Assembly (NCBI GenBank): GCA_019693395.1
Contig: JAAMXP010001437.1
Coordinates: forward strand, 27,865 to 91,864
Length of the DNA: 64,000 nucleotides
DNA from: Ettlia oleoabundans
Lineage: Eukaryota; Chlorophyta; Chlorophyceae; Chlamydomonadales
Reading direction: 5' to 3'
The translations under genes were made by a program, and so were the position numbers. Shown one piece after another: positions 23,888 to 35,900 of the stretch. The notes under the pieces were generated by a model, which was not told the origin of the DNA, did no database searches, and was given only the letters and a program-made list of their open reading frames with translations. Each line of letters begins with the position of its first letter. Position 1 is the first letter of the stretch.

Positions 23888-26612
23888 ATGAGCCGAACGG
23901 GCGGCGGCAAGGAGGTGCTGTCGACAGCAGCGGTGGTTGTGGGTGTGGGGGTCGGCGTCGCCGCCTTTGCTGGCCTGGGCCTGGCGGGTGCGCTTGGCGC
24001 CGGGGTGCTCAGCGTGTCTGCCTTTGACAGCTTTGCGAGACGGGCAAAGCCGGCACTTCAACGTGATGGCGTGAAGCGCAACTCAGAGGGCCGCATAGAG
24101 AATTGGGCCAAAGTGCTGAAGTCTGTGCAAGACGGGGTGAGTGGCGCTGCCCCGAATTGCCTGGCGCTGTCCACTTGCCCAACCCTCGCTGCACTTATCA
24201 TATCCTGAAGCAGTAAGCATCAGGCAGCAATTTTTTTTGCCGGAGTGATACACTCTATCAGACACCCCTATTTCTCTTGCTCTTCTTGCTGTTCAGGGCA
24301 TTGTCCCCGAGCTGCGTGCCGAGCTGTGGCCCTTGCTGCTGGGCACCTTTCCCCATACCAGCACCTGCGAAGAGCGCAGCAAGGAGCTGGAGCAGATACG
24401 CAGGTGGGCTGTCCTTTTTGCAACAGCAGCAGGTTTGCAATGAGGGAAATGGCAGGCAGCATGGGCAGAACACGACAACCCTGCAACAGCCAACGGTCTG
24501 TTCTGCCCCCTCCGTTGCTCGCCGTGCTGCAGGCTGTACATCAAGCTGGTGCTGGTGTGCAGGGAGCTGGATATCCAGCTGCAGGCACTACGCAACCACG
24601 CCAGCGGTGAGGGTGGCAGCAATAGCGGCAGCAGCTCAGCGGTGGGTGGTGCAGAGGCCAGCCACGATGGGTCTGCCAAGCTGTCGGTGCATTCCAAAGC
24701 AGACAGCACCATGCCTTCAGTCTCTCTGCCCCTGCTGGGCACCAAGTCGCCCCTGCCCCTGCCGGGCAACCTGGCGGCGTTTGCGGAAGCCCACCGCATC
24801 ATTGTGATGGATGCGGTGCGTACAGACCTGCGGCGTGGAGTTCAGCATGGGGCAGCAGTTAGCAGTACCAGCAACGGCGGAGGGCCGAGCCCCACCCTGA
24901 CCATCTTACCAGTGGCAGTGGGGGATGGCCTGCCTGAGTTGATGATGGTTGGGCGGCCAGCGCATGACCCTGCAGCGCCTAGCACAGCAGAGCAGCTGTC
25001 TAGCATTGAGGCAGACCCATGTGGGGCAGCAGTGGAGGGGCGCCTACCACGCTGGCGCAGCGAGTTGGCCCGGGACGTAGTGTGGGGCGCGTCACACCTT
25101 GATGAGCCACTCCGCTGCCAGATGCTGCGACTCATCAACATATTGTCAGCATATGCTGTACACGATCCGGAAACAGGCTATTGCCAGGGCATGTGAGCGG
25201 TGCTGCGCTCTAGGGGTTGCAGGGGTAGCTTGCAGGCGATGGCTATTGGTCACGCGTTGCGAAATGCCTGCATTGTTCAATGCCTGCATGTCCCAGCTTA
25301 TTACATTACATGCACTCTTGCACATCACCTTGCCACTCCTCGTATACCTGCCACCAGAACTACCGCTTAACACCTTCCTGCACCCTCCCAATCGCCTGCA
25401 GGTCTGACCTGGCCTCTGTGTTTGTGCAGCTATTTGAGGACGATGCGCTGGCCTTTGCCTGCTTCGAGCGCCTCATGCGCAGCGTGCGCCGCAATTTTAG
25501 GCATGACGAGACGGGCATTAGGTGGGTAGCTTGTTGGGTGGGTGGATCATTTGGTTGTGTGTCTGTTGGAGCTGCATGAATTTGTGCCTAGTAACAAGCC
25601 TGCTGGATATCAAGCTTGCTGCACACCCTTTTCTGCACAGCTTTGGGTACAGCGCTTCTGGTGAGGTGGGTATCACATAGAGAACCCGCTCCCATGCAAC
25701 TGGCCTGCTCTTGACCTTGCAGGCAGCAGCTTCGCCAGATAGCGCGAGTGTTGCGGGACACTGACCCCAGCCTTTTCAGGAAATTGCAGCAGCTGGGTGC
25801 AGAGGACTGCATGTTTGCCTACAGGTGAAGTGCTGCACAAACTACGTGCAACACGGCCATTCTCGACATGCAGCACGGTTTTTGCACGGGCCCCCAAAAC
25901 TCACTGCATTTGGCTGGGTTTCATGCCGTGTTGACATCTCACAAACCCTCTTTCATCTTTCTGTCCCATATAGCTTCAAAGGTCAAGCACCTCATGCCTT
26001 GTGTTGCTTCTTGCATGCAGGATGGTGGTGGTGATGCTGCGGCGGGAGCTGCCTCCCATGGCTTGCTGCACCCTGTGGGAGATGCAGTGGGCCCACCAGG
26101 CGGCGGAGGCGGAGGCGGCAGCTGAGGCAAGTGGCAGCGTGGCGGCTGGTGAGCTCAGCAGGGCAATGAGCAGAGAACAAGTAGCAGCGACAGACGATAG
26201 CAAAGGTAACGGGGCCATGCTTGCCAGCAGCAGCGCTGGAGCCGTCGCTGCATCTGCTGCTGCTGCGGGCCTACGGTCCACTGTGCAAGGGCTATCGGAG
26301 GCAACCGCAAGCGCGCGGGCTGCAGCGTCGCTGGTACAGCGACCGAGCAGCGCCAGCAGGCGGCACAGCGGTGGATCACGGGTGTCTTTGGTTGGTGGTG
26401 CCACGGAGGAACCCCCAGATTTTGTGTTGCAGTTTATTGCGGCTGTGGTGCGGGCTCAGCGTGGCAGGATCATGTGCGACTGCCGGGAGCATGACGACGT
26501 GCTGCGCCTGTTCAACAGCCTGCACGTAGACTTCTGGCCTGCAGTAGCGCAAGCACGCAAGCAGCACAGGGCGTACACGGGAAATATGCAGGGCGCTGCG
26601 ATGAGGGGATGA
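23888..26612 (+). CDS. TBC-domain Rab GTPase-activating protein
   Basis: A RabGAP, which speeds GTP hydrolysis on Rab GTPases and so ends their membrane-trafficking signal. Six exons, 23888-24136, 24297-24403, 24533-25192, 25402-25521, 25723-25824 and 26021-26612, sum to 1830 bases, 609 residues. The N-terminus has a Gly/Ala/Val-rich hydrophobic stretch (residues about 12-45), possibly a membrane anchor. Then comes GGIVPELRAELWPLLLG, the usual TBC entry. Both catalytic fingers are present: the Arg finger in IIVMDAVRTD (about 208-217) and the Gln finger in YCQGMSDL (about 335-342). The gap between them is far longer than usual because of a Ser/Gly/Pro-rich insert of roughly 85 residues. A second low-complexity insert of about 110 residues (Ala, Ser) interrupts the C-terminal half before PPDFVLQFIAAVV. 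The Rab partner is unknown. Confidence 0.88.
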
Positions 26613-27141
26613 GGCCTGCCTTGCTGGGCCCCCCTGCAGCTGTGTCGTTGTTACCTGTGGTCCTTTTTGGTCCCAAAATGCCCTCTGAGAACGACTTGTG
26701 ATCAACCATCCACAGTTCAGTAATCTACACATTGCGAGCAATGCAATCTTGCTACGTGCACAGCTGGCAAATTCAGGCGGCATTTAGGCGCCGCCATGTC
26801 AGCACCCTGACCAAGCCTGGCATAGAGCGGGAGGCATAGACCAGAACCCGCGCTGTGGTTCTTCTTTGTTTATCAGTGGCGGTCCATACTGAGCTGCGGC
26901 CTCGTCTGTGACTGCGAGCACTCGGGTTCCTCAAGCCTAAGAGCGTCTCTGCACGCCCACCCCGGTCACACAAGGTAGTTGGTGAGCAAAATTCCTCCGC
27001 AATCGACATGGGCGCCGCACAGGCAAGGTCCCCACGCTACCGACCCACGGAGGCCGCCTTGCCGCGTTGCAGGCTTCCTCTCCAACGACAGCGTCCCCCT
27101 CCCGCCAGGCAAGGTGGACAACTACCAAATCACACTCTTGA
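26613..27141. other. Intergenic region, TBC / F-box
   Basis: About 530 bases between two plus-strand genes. Nothing coding is supported; it should hold the TBC 3' UTR and the F-box promoter. Confidence 0.35.
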
Positions 27142-30100
27142 ATGGCGGCAACAGCAGTCCTTCAGCAGCAGGAGCATCAGCAGCGGCAGATTGAGCAACC
27201 ACCGGTGGCGGCCGAACCCCACCTCCTCGACCTCCCCGACATTTTGCTGCACCTAGTGCTGAGTCACCTCACCACCGCCTCAGAACTGGCCAGCGCCGCT
27301 GCAACCTGCTCTACATTGCGCGCGCTAATCAAGAACAATCACTGGCAGCACATCAGCACGTTTCAAGCCCACAGCTGGACGCCAGGCCTGCCCAACAGCT
27401 TGCAATGGGCAGCCTCGCATTGCCCCCGGGTGCGCTAGCACGATGCTGCTTCCTTTGTAATGTTCTCATACCGACTTGTTGTGATCATGAAGTGTGTTAC
27501 TGTTGCAGCTGCGAGAGGTGGACATCTCTGGCGCCAACGCATGCTGTGATGCCGATCTGCTGCCGCTGGTGCAGCTCTCGACACTCACATGCTTGCGACT
27601 GGCAGGCATGTGGCGTATTCAGGTGCATGCAGCCGAACAGTTGAAGTTGGCTGATGACTTGTCTATGATCCTTCAGGCCCAAGAATATGTTCAATGTGTC
27701 ACAGCTTCTCTCCGGCCTCCCCTGCAGGGCAAGACCGTTGGCGCCAACGCCGGCAGGGGTGGGCAACACCGGAGCTCAGTCGGCTTGGCACCTGCTGCTG
27801 GCGCCAGCGGCCCAGCTTTAAATCTGCTCTCTGGCATCATCGGCGCCAACCGTGGGCTGCTGTCTCTTGACCTCAGCGGCACCGCGGTTCCAGTCGGCAG
27901 TGGACTTGCGGCGGCACTGGCGCACCTGTCAAAGGGTGTCCCCAATGCCACCAAGCCCGCCCATGGCTTGCAGCAGCTGCACCTGGCTGGCTGCAGGCTT
28001 TCGAGCAGCGGCGCAGAAATTGGGCTGCAGGAGGTGCTGCTGCAATGTCGTGCGCTGACTAGCCTGGACCTGTCAGGTGAAGGAAGGGGCAGCTGCCCAC
28101 CAGGCATTGCTAGTGCAACATGCAACTTTGCCTCGCGTGCAGTAACAGTAGCAGTACAAATGCCCCTTGCCTGTACAGGATGTCATTGGGCTACTGCAGA
28201 GGCGTTGCCACAGGGTGACGATGCGCGGTCGGTGGCGCTGGGCATGCTGCCACTGCGTCGTGCAAGGTCGGCAGCCATGCTGGGCTGATTGCGCGGCTGT
28301 ATGCGTTTTGTGTGAACCATTCAGTAAACTGCGGTTCATCATAAACAAATATGTGTGCCAAGATTGGATCAAGTTTGATGTGGACTGCGTGGTTGAATAC
28401 TGACACCTTTATGCTGCCGTCCTCTGCTGCAGCTTTGCCGGCTGTGAGCTGCTTGGCGGCATTGGCTGGCTTGTGTCCAGCTGGCAGCACCTGGAGTCAC
28501 TGGACCTGTCAGGCACAGCGGTGGATGATGTGGACCTCACGGCTGTAGCCCAAGGCTGCCCCTGCCTGCACTCTATCAACCTCAGCGCCTGCCTTCGCAT
28601 CAAGGGACCCGCACTGTTGGCGCTGTCAGACTCCCCTGCTGTACAGGCATGCCATCTGACTTACTGACCTGGTGGCGAGGCAGTCAGCAAGCTGAGTTAG
28701 TGTGTGCAACGCTGGTTTAAGCATGCAGTTCTTGCAGGTGATTGATGAACTGATAAGCCTTTTGCTGTTCTGTGCAGCTGGGGTGCTTGACGGAGGTTCG
28801 GCTTGCTGACTTGGCATGGGTTCAAACTCAGGTGGGCAGCACTCAAATGCACTCCCATCCTCGTTGCTGCATCATGCTATGTCTGGCTGGTTGCAAGCTG
28901 TCGTGCTGGAGCAAGGACCACTTGAAACTTGGCGGTGCAGCATTCCATGCAGAGCTTTACCACATGCATAACCCTACAGGTTTCATGCTCGACTGACCAG
29001 TCCATTCCCCTGATTGCCATGCAGCACCTGGCCCCTTTGCTGCATGCGCTGGCTAGTAGCGCTGCATCAGCGGTCCAGCTGGACCTGTCGGGCTGCGGCG
29101 GACTCAGTGATGCCTCTCTGCTGGAACTTGTGCCACCGCCTGGGCAAGGCTACAGCCAGTACCACATTGAGGAGTTGCGTCTGGCAAGCAGCAGCCGTCT
29201 GACTGCCATGGCGCTGCTGCAGCTGTCAAAGGCCGAGTGCTACGGCGGCCGCCCTTGGCTGCAGCACGTGCGCCTGCTGGATTTCAGCCACGTGCAGAGC
29301 CTGGGTGGCAACAAGGGCGGCACTGGTAGCACGGCTGCTGCTGACGCCCTAGGTGCTGTGCTGGAGTCTGTGGGCAGCAGCCTGCGCCAGCTCACCTTGG
29401 ATGGCTGCTTTGTTGGCGGCGCCTTGCTGCCGCGGCTGGCACAGTGCTGCACTGGCGTGACGAGGCTGTCACTGGTTGGATGCAGCGGCGTGGGAGATGC
29501 AGATATGGCGGCACTGGGGCACCTGATAAAGCTGCGTGATGTGGCGGTTGGCGGTGCCAGCCTAGCGTGGCATGAGCACCGATCGCTTACAGGCAAGGGC
29601 TTCCACCCTGCTGCTGATAGACAGCTTCTTTTGCCGCATATGTGCATCCCGGCTATGCATTTGGAGCGGTACTCGCTTGCCTTGGGTCACCCCTGTTGTG
29701 TTTGCCCAGCTGCAGGGCTGAGCGGTTTGTCCAGGTTGCGCATATCACGCCGCCCCTTCCTGATGGATGCACAGCTGGCGCCAGTGCTGGCTGCCAACCA
29801 GGCCACCCTGGTTCAGCTGGAGCTGGCAGGCTGTGCTGCACTCACAGACCAGGCGCTGCTGCCCCTGCTGCCTGTGCGCGGCAGAGTAGAACACCTGGCC
29901 TGTGGGCACCAAGCGCATGGGCAGGACACCCAGCCAAGGTCCGGTGAAAGGAACCCTCAGCTGAAGCATGATGGAGAAGGAGAGGGGCAGCAACAGATGC
30001 TGGCAGCACTGCCAGCCCTCCAGCACCTGCAGCTGGTGTGCTGTGAGCGGCTGAGAGGCAGCAGCCTGAGGCACCTTGCCCGCCTGCGCTCGCTGCGTTT

Positions 30101-30311
30101 AAGCGGCTGCCCTGCGATTACAGAGTCAGCCATTCAGGCTTTAGCTGTGTGCTGCACCCAGCTCACGCTGCTAGAGTTACCGAGCCACATACCCCGCACT
30201 GCGCTGCCGGTGGCACCTGCGGGCACAGGCAGCCACTTGCTGGGCCTGCAGGTGTTGGGGGGGGGCAGCCGCTGCACCAGCAGGGGCAGAAGGGGCGGCA
30301 GGCGCAGTTAG
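27142..30311 (+). CDS. F-box / leucine-rich-repeat protein
   Basis: Likely the substrate-binding subunit of an SCF ubiquitin ligase. Exon 1 (27142-27429) starts at the first ATG and, after a Gln-rich lead, encodes an F-box at residues about 28-65 (LLDLPDILLHLVLSHL then ASAAATCSTLRAL). A second exon begins at 27509 with LREVDISGANACCD. LRR units of the cysteine-containing F-box type follow in blocks near 27.73-28.08, 28.43-28.65, 29.03-29.59 and 29.72-30.31 kb, with repeats such as LLSLDLSGTAV, HLESLDLSGTAVDD, LHSINLSACLRIKG, VQLDLSGCGGLSDAS and QLELAGCAALTDQALL. The last block ends Arg/Gly-rich and stops at 30311. The junctions between about 28.08 and 29.03 kb could not be joined cleanly by eye, so the middle of the gene is approximate. 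Targets are unknown. Confidence 0.75.
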
Positions 30312-30505
30312 ACCTTTTGTGGGGAGTTGGAGTATGTGGGGAGAAATGCCAACATTCAACCATTGTACAAGTATGGAAGGGTGAAAACTTTGCATACATG
30401 GTAGGCAGCAGTACCGGTCCGTACTGATGGGCAGCCTTCAGCTCCATTCTGGACGTGTTCCAGGCTGAATACTGTTCAGCAATCGGAAACGCGCGTCCAA
30501 GGCGA

Positions 30506-32587
30506 ATGAGACCGGAAACGAGGCAGCGCCTGCTTGTTGGAGGGTCGGTGCTGTTGCTTTGCACCATCGTCGGCGTGCTGTCCTCCGTGCTCACTCGAGT
30601 CTCCATATTGAGACGACAGCTTGTGGATGTCAACGAATCGTACAGCGGCGCGCCCCAGTCGCAGCCCCAGCCGACCCCCACGAGGCAAGCCTCAGCGACA
30701 GCGCCGGCGGCAGCAATGGCCGCAGCGCCTGCACTGATGCCAGATGCCTTTGCCTCGGTTCTGCAATCCACGATGGCGCCTGCCATGGATGTTAGCCCAC
30801 AAGCATCTGCTGCTCTATTCACGGAGCCCAGCGCAAGGTCATTTGCAGAGAGCCAGCAGCCGCAGGAGTCGATTTACATGATCCTCTCGCGCAGCTCCCT
30901 GACTGTCACGGCCATGGACGGCGCCGGCATGGCTCTACCCTATGAAGGGCTGGGACCCTGTCGGCAGTTGCACCGCATCACCAACATTTCTCTGGACCTG
31001 TCCGCTGCGGCCACTGGCTGCCGTGGCCTGCAGTGCCTGATAAACCTGCGGGTCACGATGCCGCGGAGTGGTGCCTGCCCCGACATGCCTGCGCCATACC
31101 CAACAGTTGTTTTCATCAGTGGTGGGTGCCCCTGTTAAAGTCTGCTGCTTAATCTAAGCAAAACTGCTGCTTTGAGCTCTTGATTTGCTAGCTAGCTCAT
31201 CTTCTGCAAACTCACTGCCACTTGCTTGCCTGCGTTTGAATGCACGCCTGCAGGGTACACTTGTAACGCGCAAGATTACGAATTCCTTGTTGACCACATC
31301 GCCTCCCACGGATATGCCGTGCTGCAGTACAACCGCCCCTTTGCGGGCAGCTTCCAGCCCAGTAGCGAAACAGAGACTCAGTATTGGGATGCGCTCATGG
31401 CCTGGCGCAATTGGTCCAACTCAACCTGGAGGAGCCAACCCAGCTCCCTGGCCGGCCAGTTTGCCGCGGGCCCAGTTGGGGTTGTAGGCCACAGTATGGG
31501 TGGCGGTAAGCAGCGTGCCGGCTTGCCTCTATGTTAATGCTTCTCACATGCTCTTGATTCTTTTCCACCATTTGCCTACATCCATTCCGCCGACTGTTCT
31601 TCATTCCTTGTGCAACGTAGCTGCCATAGGTGCAAGTGCGCATTGTCGACTCTCTGTGTGTGTGGCTGCAGGGCTAGCCGCGGTACACGCCGGCATTCGC
31701 CCGGCGGAGGTGGGCGCTGTGGTGCTGCTTGACCCCGTGGATTACACAGCAATGAGCCTGAGAGTGGCGCGGCGGTTCTTGGCAAAGTGGGTGGCTGATA
31801 GGCGTGCACATGCCAGGAGGTGGTGGTGCATTGTGGTTGCTAACTCATTGGCGGCAAGGGTGCGTGCTGAGTGATACTGGCGGTCTAAATTTTCAGACGT
31901 CTGTAACCTCCGTCGCTTTTCTTGCCTAGCTTGCACGTATCTACTGTGCAAGTGCTGCAGCTACCGCCAGCCTGTGCTGATAGTGACAGTCGGCATTCAC
32001 TGCATGGACCGCAAGGGGTGTGTGCCGCCCCAGGACCACGTACCTACTATTGAAGAGGAGATCGCGTGGAGAGCGGCCGGAGCCTGCAGGCCTGACTGGT
32101 GGGTGCACAGCACCTCATGTACTGGCAGGGGCCGGTGCGAGGCTGGCTGTCTGATGCATCACCTGTGAAATACCACCACCGCGCCATGGCTGTGTGGATG
32201 TGCAGGCACTGTTGCTCCTGGGACGATCACCAGCTGGGTCTGGAGGCTCCATCCTTGATGGGGTTGCTGGAAGCCACAGATGGTCCCTCAGGATTTGTGG
32301 AGTTTGCGCAGCCCGGCAGCTGGGTGGCACGATTGCCCCAGGCAGGACACATGTCTTTTGCTGACCCAGGGGTCGGGCAGCTTGTCTACGGTGGCCGTAC
32401 CTGCCCCGCTGCAGTTGCGCCAGATGCCATCCTGCCTGATGCCGCCACCCTGGCTGTTGCTTTCTTGGAGTTCAAGTTGAGGGGGGAGGCGCATGTGGAG
32501 CCGCTGACTCTGGCATGGGCTGCTGCCAAGTCTGAGGAGCAGCTGGCGCTGAGGGTCAAGCGGGCGGCGACAAGTGATGCAATGTGA
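30506..32587 (+). CDS. Chlorophyllase-like alpha/beta hydrolase with N-terminal membrane anchor
   Basis: A serine hydrolase of the chlorophyllase/dienelactone hydrolase type. Exons: 30506-31121, 31254-31505, 31672-31786, one starting at 31961, and a last part ending at the stop at 32587; the junction near 32.1-32.2 kb is unresolved. Residues about 9-28 form one membrane segment (LLVGGSVLLLCTIVGVLSSV), then a Pro/Gln/Ala/Ser-rich stalk. The hydrolase core has YPTVVFISGGYTCNAQDYE (oxyanion region), HIASHGYAVLQYNRP, the nucleophile elbow VVGHSMGGG, VVLLDPVDYTAM with the likely acid, and AGHMSFADP with the likely catalytic His. Plant chlorophyllases usually read GHSRGG at the elbow; here it is GHSMGGG. 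The segment VGIHCMDRKGCVPPQDH is Cys-rich. Substrate could be chlorophyll, another ester or a lipid; the fold is much surer than the reaction. Confidence 0.72.
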
Positions 32588-32937
32588 ATGCTGCGGAGGC
32601 GTGTGGCGAGTGTGGAGCTGCTGTCTCCTTAAATCAAGGCTTATCGTTTCAACCTAGCAGAGGTTCTATCGTGCATTGCTTGCAACGTTTACGCAAGAAA
32701 GTACAAGTATAGAAGGCAAACTGTAGAAAGCGCATCAGATGAGGAAGTGCCACAACCAAGAGTGGACACACAGCAGCGACTGGTGGCAGGTCTACCAACA
32801 AGGGTAACGAGAGGAGAGAGCTTCAAATAAGAGGCAGTTCGGGTAAGTTGGTCAATATGTGAGTTACGCTTCAGTTCAGTTTAAGGCTCCTGCTATTTTA
32901 CACGTATGCCAGCAGCCGCGTGCCTGTGGCTGACTAG
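32588..32937. other. Convergent 3' region, hydrolase / beta-helix
   Basis: No exon is supported. Plus bases 32898-32902 read ttaca, giving TGTAA on the minus strand only about 36 bases beyond the stop of the minus-strand beta-helix gene. Confidence 0.4.
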
Positions 32938-35900
32938 CTACCTAAACGGGCGGACCCCCACGTGGAGACGGAACTGCAGCGGCACCGACCAGTCCTTGCC
33001 GTTGAACTGGAAGTTCGAATTGTCCAGCGCACGCTTGCCCACATTCTTCAGCGTTATCGCTAGTTGGTTTTTGACGCTGCAAGGTGCAAGAAATGCACAG
33101 GGGTACGTCAGGTGGATGGGCAGGGTGGGTGCATGGGTTTCTGGTTATGTGGGCAGCATTTGCATAGCTGCCTGCTTGGCTGCCTAGTTGGCTAGTGATA
33201 GGATGGCAGCATATCCAGGCAACACGCTGGCATACAATAGAGCAGCGTCCTTGCAGCCCCACCCACCCCATACAGTGCCTACCTGGAGCCCTGGTCCTCC
33301 AGCTTAGCCACAACTATGCCAGGGTTGGCGAAGCGTGCCACAGGTGGCATCTTGGCCTGGTTGTGTGGCCCCAGAGACATGGTGTTCGAGTCGGTGTCGC
33401 CCGTCATGAGCACGTGGTAAATGTAAAACGTGCGTCTGGCGCCTGCAGCGGCAGATATGGAAGCATGGTTCTGGAGCAGGTGCAGGGGCGGGCAGCAAGC
33501 TGCCAACTGGCAGTTGCCCAGCGATAGCTGGCCAGCAAGCGGCGGGCTGGCCCCCTTAGCTCAAGCAAGGTTCAAGGCTGACCAACTGTCCAGGTGCTTG
33601 CCGTCATCACCTGCCGGCCAGGACTTAGTCAGCTTGGGCAGGATGAGGGTGAAGGAGTTGCGTGAAAGGGGCGCTGTGCCGGGAGCGGGTGCTGTCAGCA
33701 TTGTGTACGCTTCCCTCTCCTTGGGAGTGGCCACAAGGCGGCTGAGGGCCCACCACTCCAGCGTGTTGTTGCGGCCCTTGAGGCTCACTGTTCCCTCCAA
33801 CTCCTTGGTCACACGTACACCCGCACTCAGACCGTTGAACTCGCCTGCACCCATATGCCAGTTATCGAGTCTAGCTGCCTCAAGAGAGGTGCGGGGTGGG
33901 TTGCACCACCGAAAAGGCAAGACTAAGTTCAATGCATGACGGTACAGGAGTTGTACCATTTGTCAAATGGTACAGCCCCCTGTACCATCTGACAGATGAT
34001 ACAAGCTGACAGATGGTATGGAACACATGCTTTGCAAGCTGGGCACCAGCTGCAGTGGCTGGATGTGGCAGCTGGTCGCATGCTGCTGCCACAGACTCTG
34101 GCAGAAAGGGCTGTGTTACCCTGCCAGCATGTTGACTGCCACGCCAGCCCACTGCCATTTACTCTGCTCAATGGCCACCCAACCGTGCTGATCCAGCAAC
34201 GCTGCCAATAGGCCCTCACCTGCTGCCACCACGAGTTTGGGAGGAAGCGCGCCAATCCAAGTTGGCGCACGGTATGTAAGCCCGTTGACTGCGCCAGGGC
34301 CATCGTTCCTCAGCAGGGTGAACACCATCCCTGCAAACAGGCGACCAAGAAGTCAAGCAACCATGCAGTGGAGGGCCAAATGTGGCCAGGCGGTGCTGGC
34401 GGCATGAAACCAAGGCTGCGAGTGTCCAACCCGCGTCCACCCGTCCACTCTCTCCAAAATTCCCCTTGCTCCGCGTTCGCTTTGAGTGCTGAATGGTAAA
34501 CCATAACTATCAGCAGCAGCATCGGAAGTAATGCAGGTTCTGGGGGCACTTACTGGACGTATCTTTCCCGCCGACGATCTCTGAGTTTTCGATGCGTGTG
34601 TTGATGAGGGTCGGGGGCGGGCCCTTGAAGTGGGTCAGCACCGATCCAACAGGCATGGCCTGCAGGTATATGTAGGATCGCAGGTACACATTTTCCAGCA
34701 CTGTCCCTGCGGCCCTGGCCTCCACGCTGAATATGGTTGTTCCGTGGGTGATCACTGGCACTTCAACATTGATGTTGCGAATGGCTTTGGAGGGGGCCAG
34801 CAGGATGCCCCTCCCGTTGTACTTCATGTTGTGCACGTACAGATCCAGCCCTGACACATCTGCGGGCAACAACGTTCGACAACGGGGGGCACAGCTGTTG
34901 GGTGGGCTGCATCGGGGAAGTGAGGTAGCGCGGGGCAGATTACCGCCCCGCGACAAAGGATGCCATGCACAAACCAAAACAGCAAACAGAGTGTGGTGGA
35001 GCAGTAGCAAGCCAGCCAGCTGCAGCCATCCAGTTCAATCTGCAAGAGAGTATGGTCAGGTAAGTGGCAAAGCAGCCGTGACAGCCCACGTTTCCCTCGG
35101 TTCACGCCCACCTTCCAACTTGACTCCAAACTCGGAGAAGCTGAAGATGCGGGGCAAGGCAAAGTGTGTGCGCGGATTGTAGGTTCCAGACACGAAGATC
35201 ACACCCTGCCCATTCCTGCCAGGTATGCCATGAAACTCAGCGTTGGGGCTGGGCCAGGGCTGGGTGTTTGGGCGCAGCCGCCACGCGCGGTTGAGGGTGT
35301 AGCGTGTGCTGAGGACCACGCGGCAACTCGCGGTGCCGCAGGCAGCGGTGGCTGCATCCAGTAAGTCGCTGTCAGAGCTTAGCGCCCCTTTCCACCACTC
35401 TGGCATCACCCAGTACTGGGACACTCCGTTGCTGGGCACGAGTTTCACCTTCCCTTTCCCCACAAAAACCTGAAAAGCAGGGAAGTTGAAGGGATGTCCA
35501 ATGTGAATGTAATGGACAGGCAGATGTCACCACGAGGCCGTGAATGGGGTTAAGGCGTCATTGCCTACTTTAAAAGCAAGCCCATCGTCGATTTGGGCAT
35601 AAGTCATGGCCATGGCACAGCACCCACGGGCTGGCACAAACAGCACAGAGCGAGGTAGAACAGCCAGCACTGCGCACCCCTCTCTTGGGCAGGAGCGGCT
35701 GAGCAGCCAGGGTGAGGGTGACGCCCGCTGCCACGTCAATCGTCACGTAAGTGCCCAACACAAGCGGCTTGGTGAGAGTGACGTCGGATTTTATGTACAG
35801 AGTCTTGTCAGACCTCTGGGTGCCCTTCTTCCAGCGGTCTACGAAGATCATGGCTGCACACACGGATAGGCACATGAGAGTAGCAGAATAAGTGGCATGT

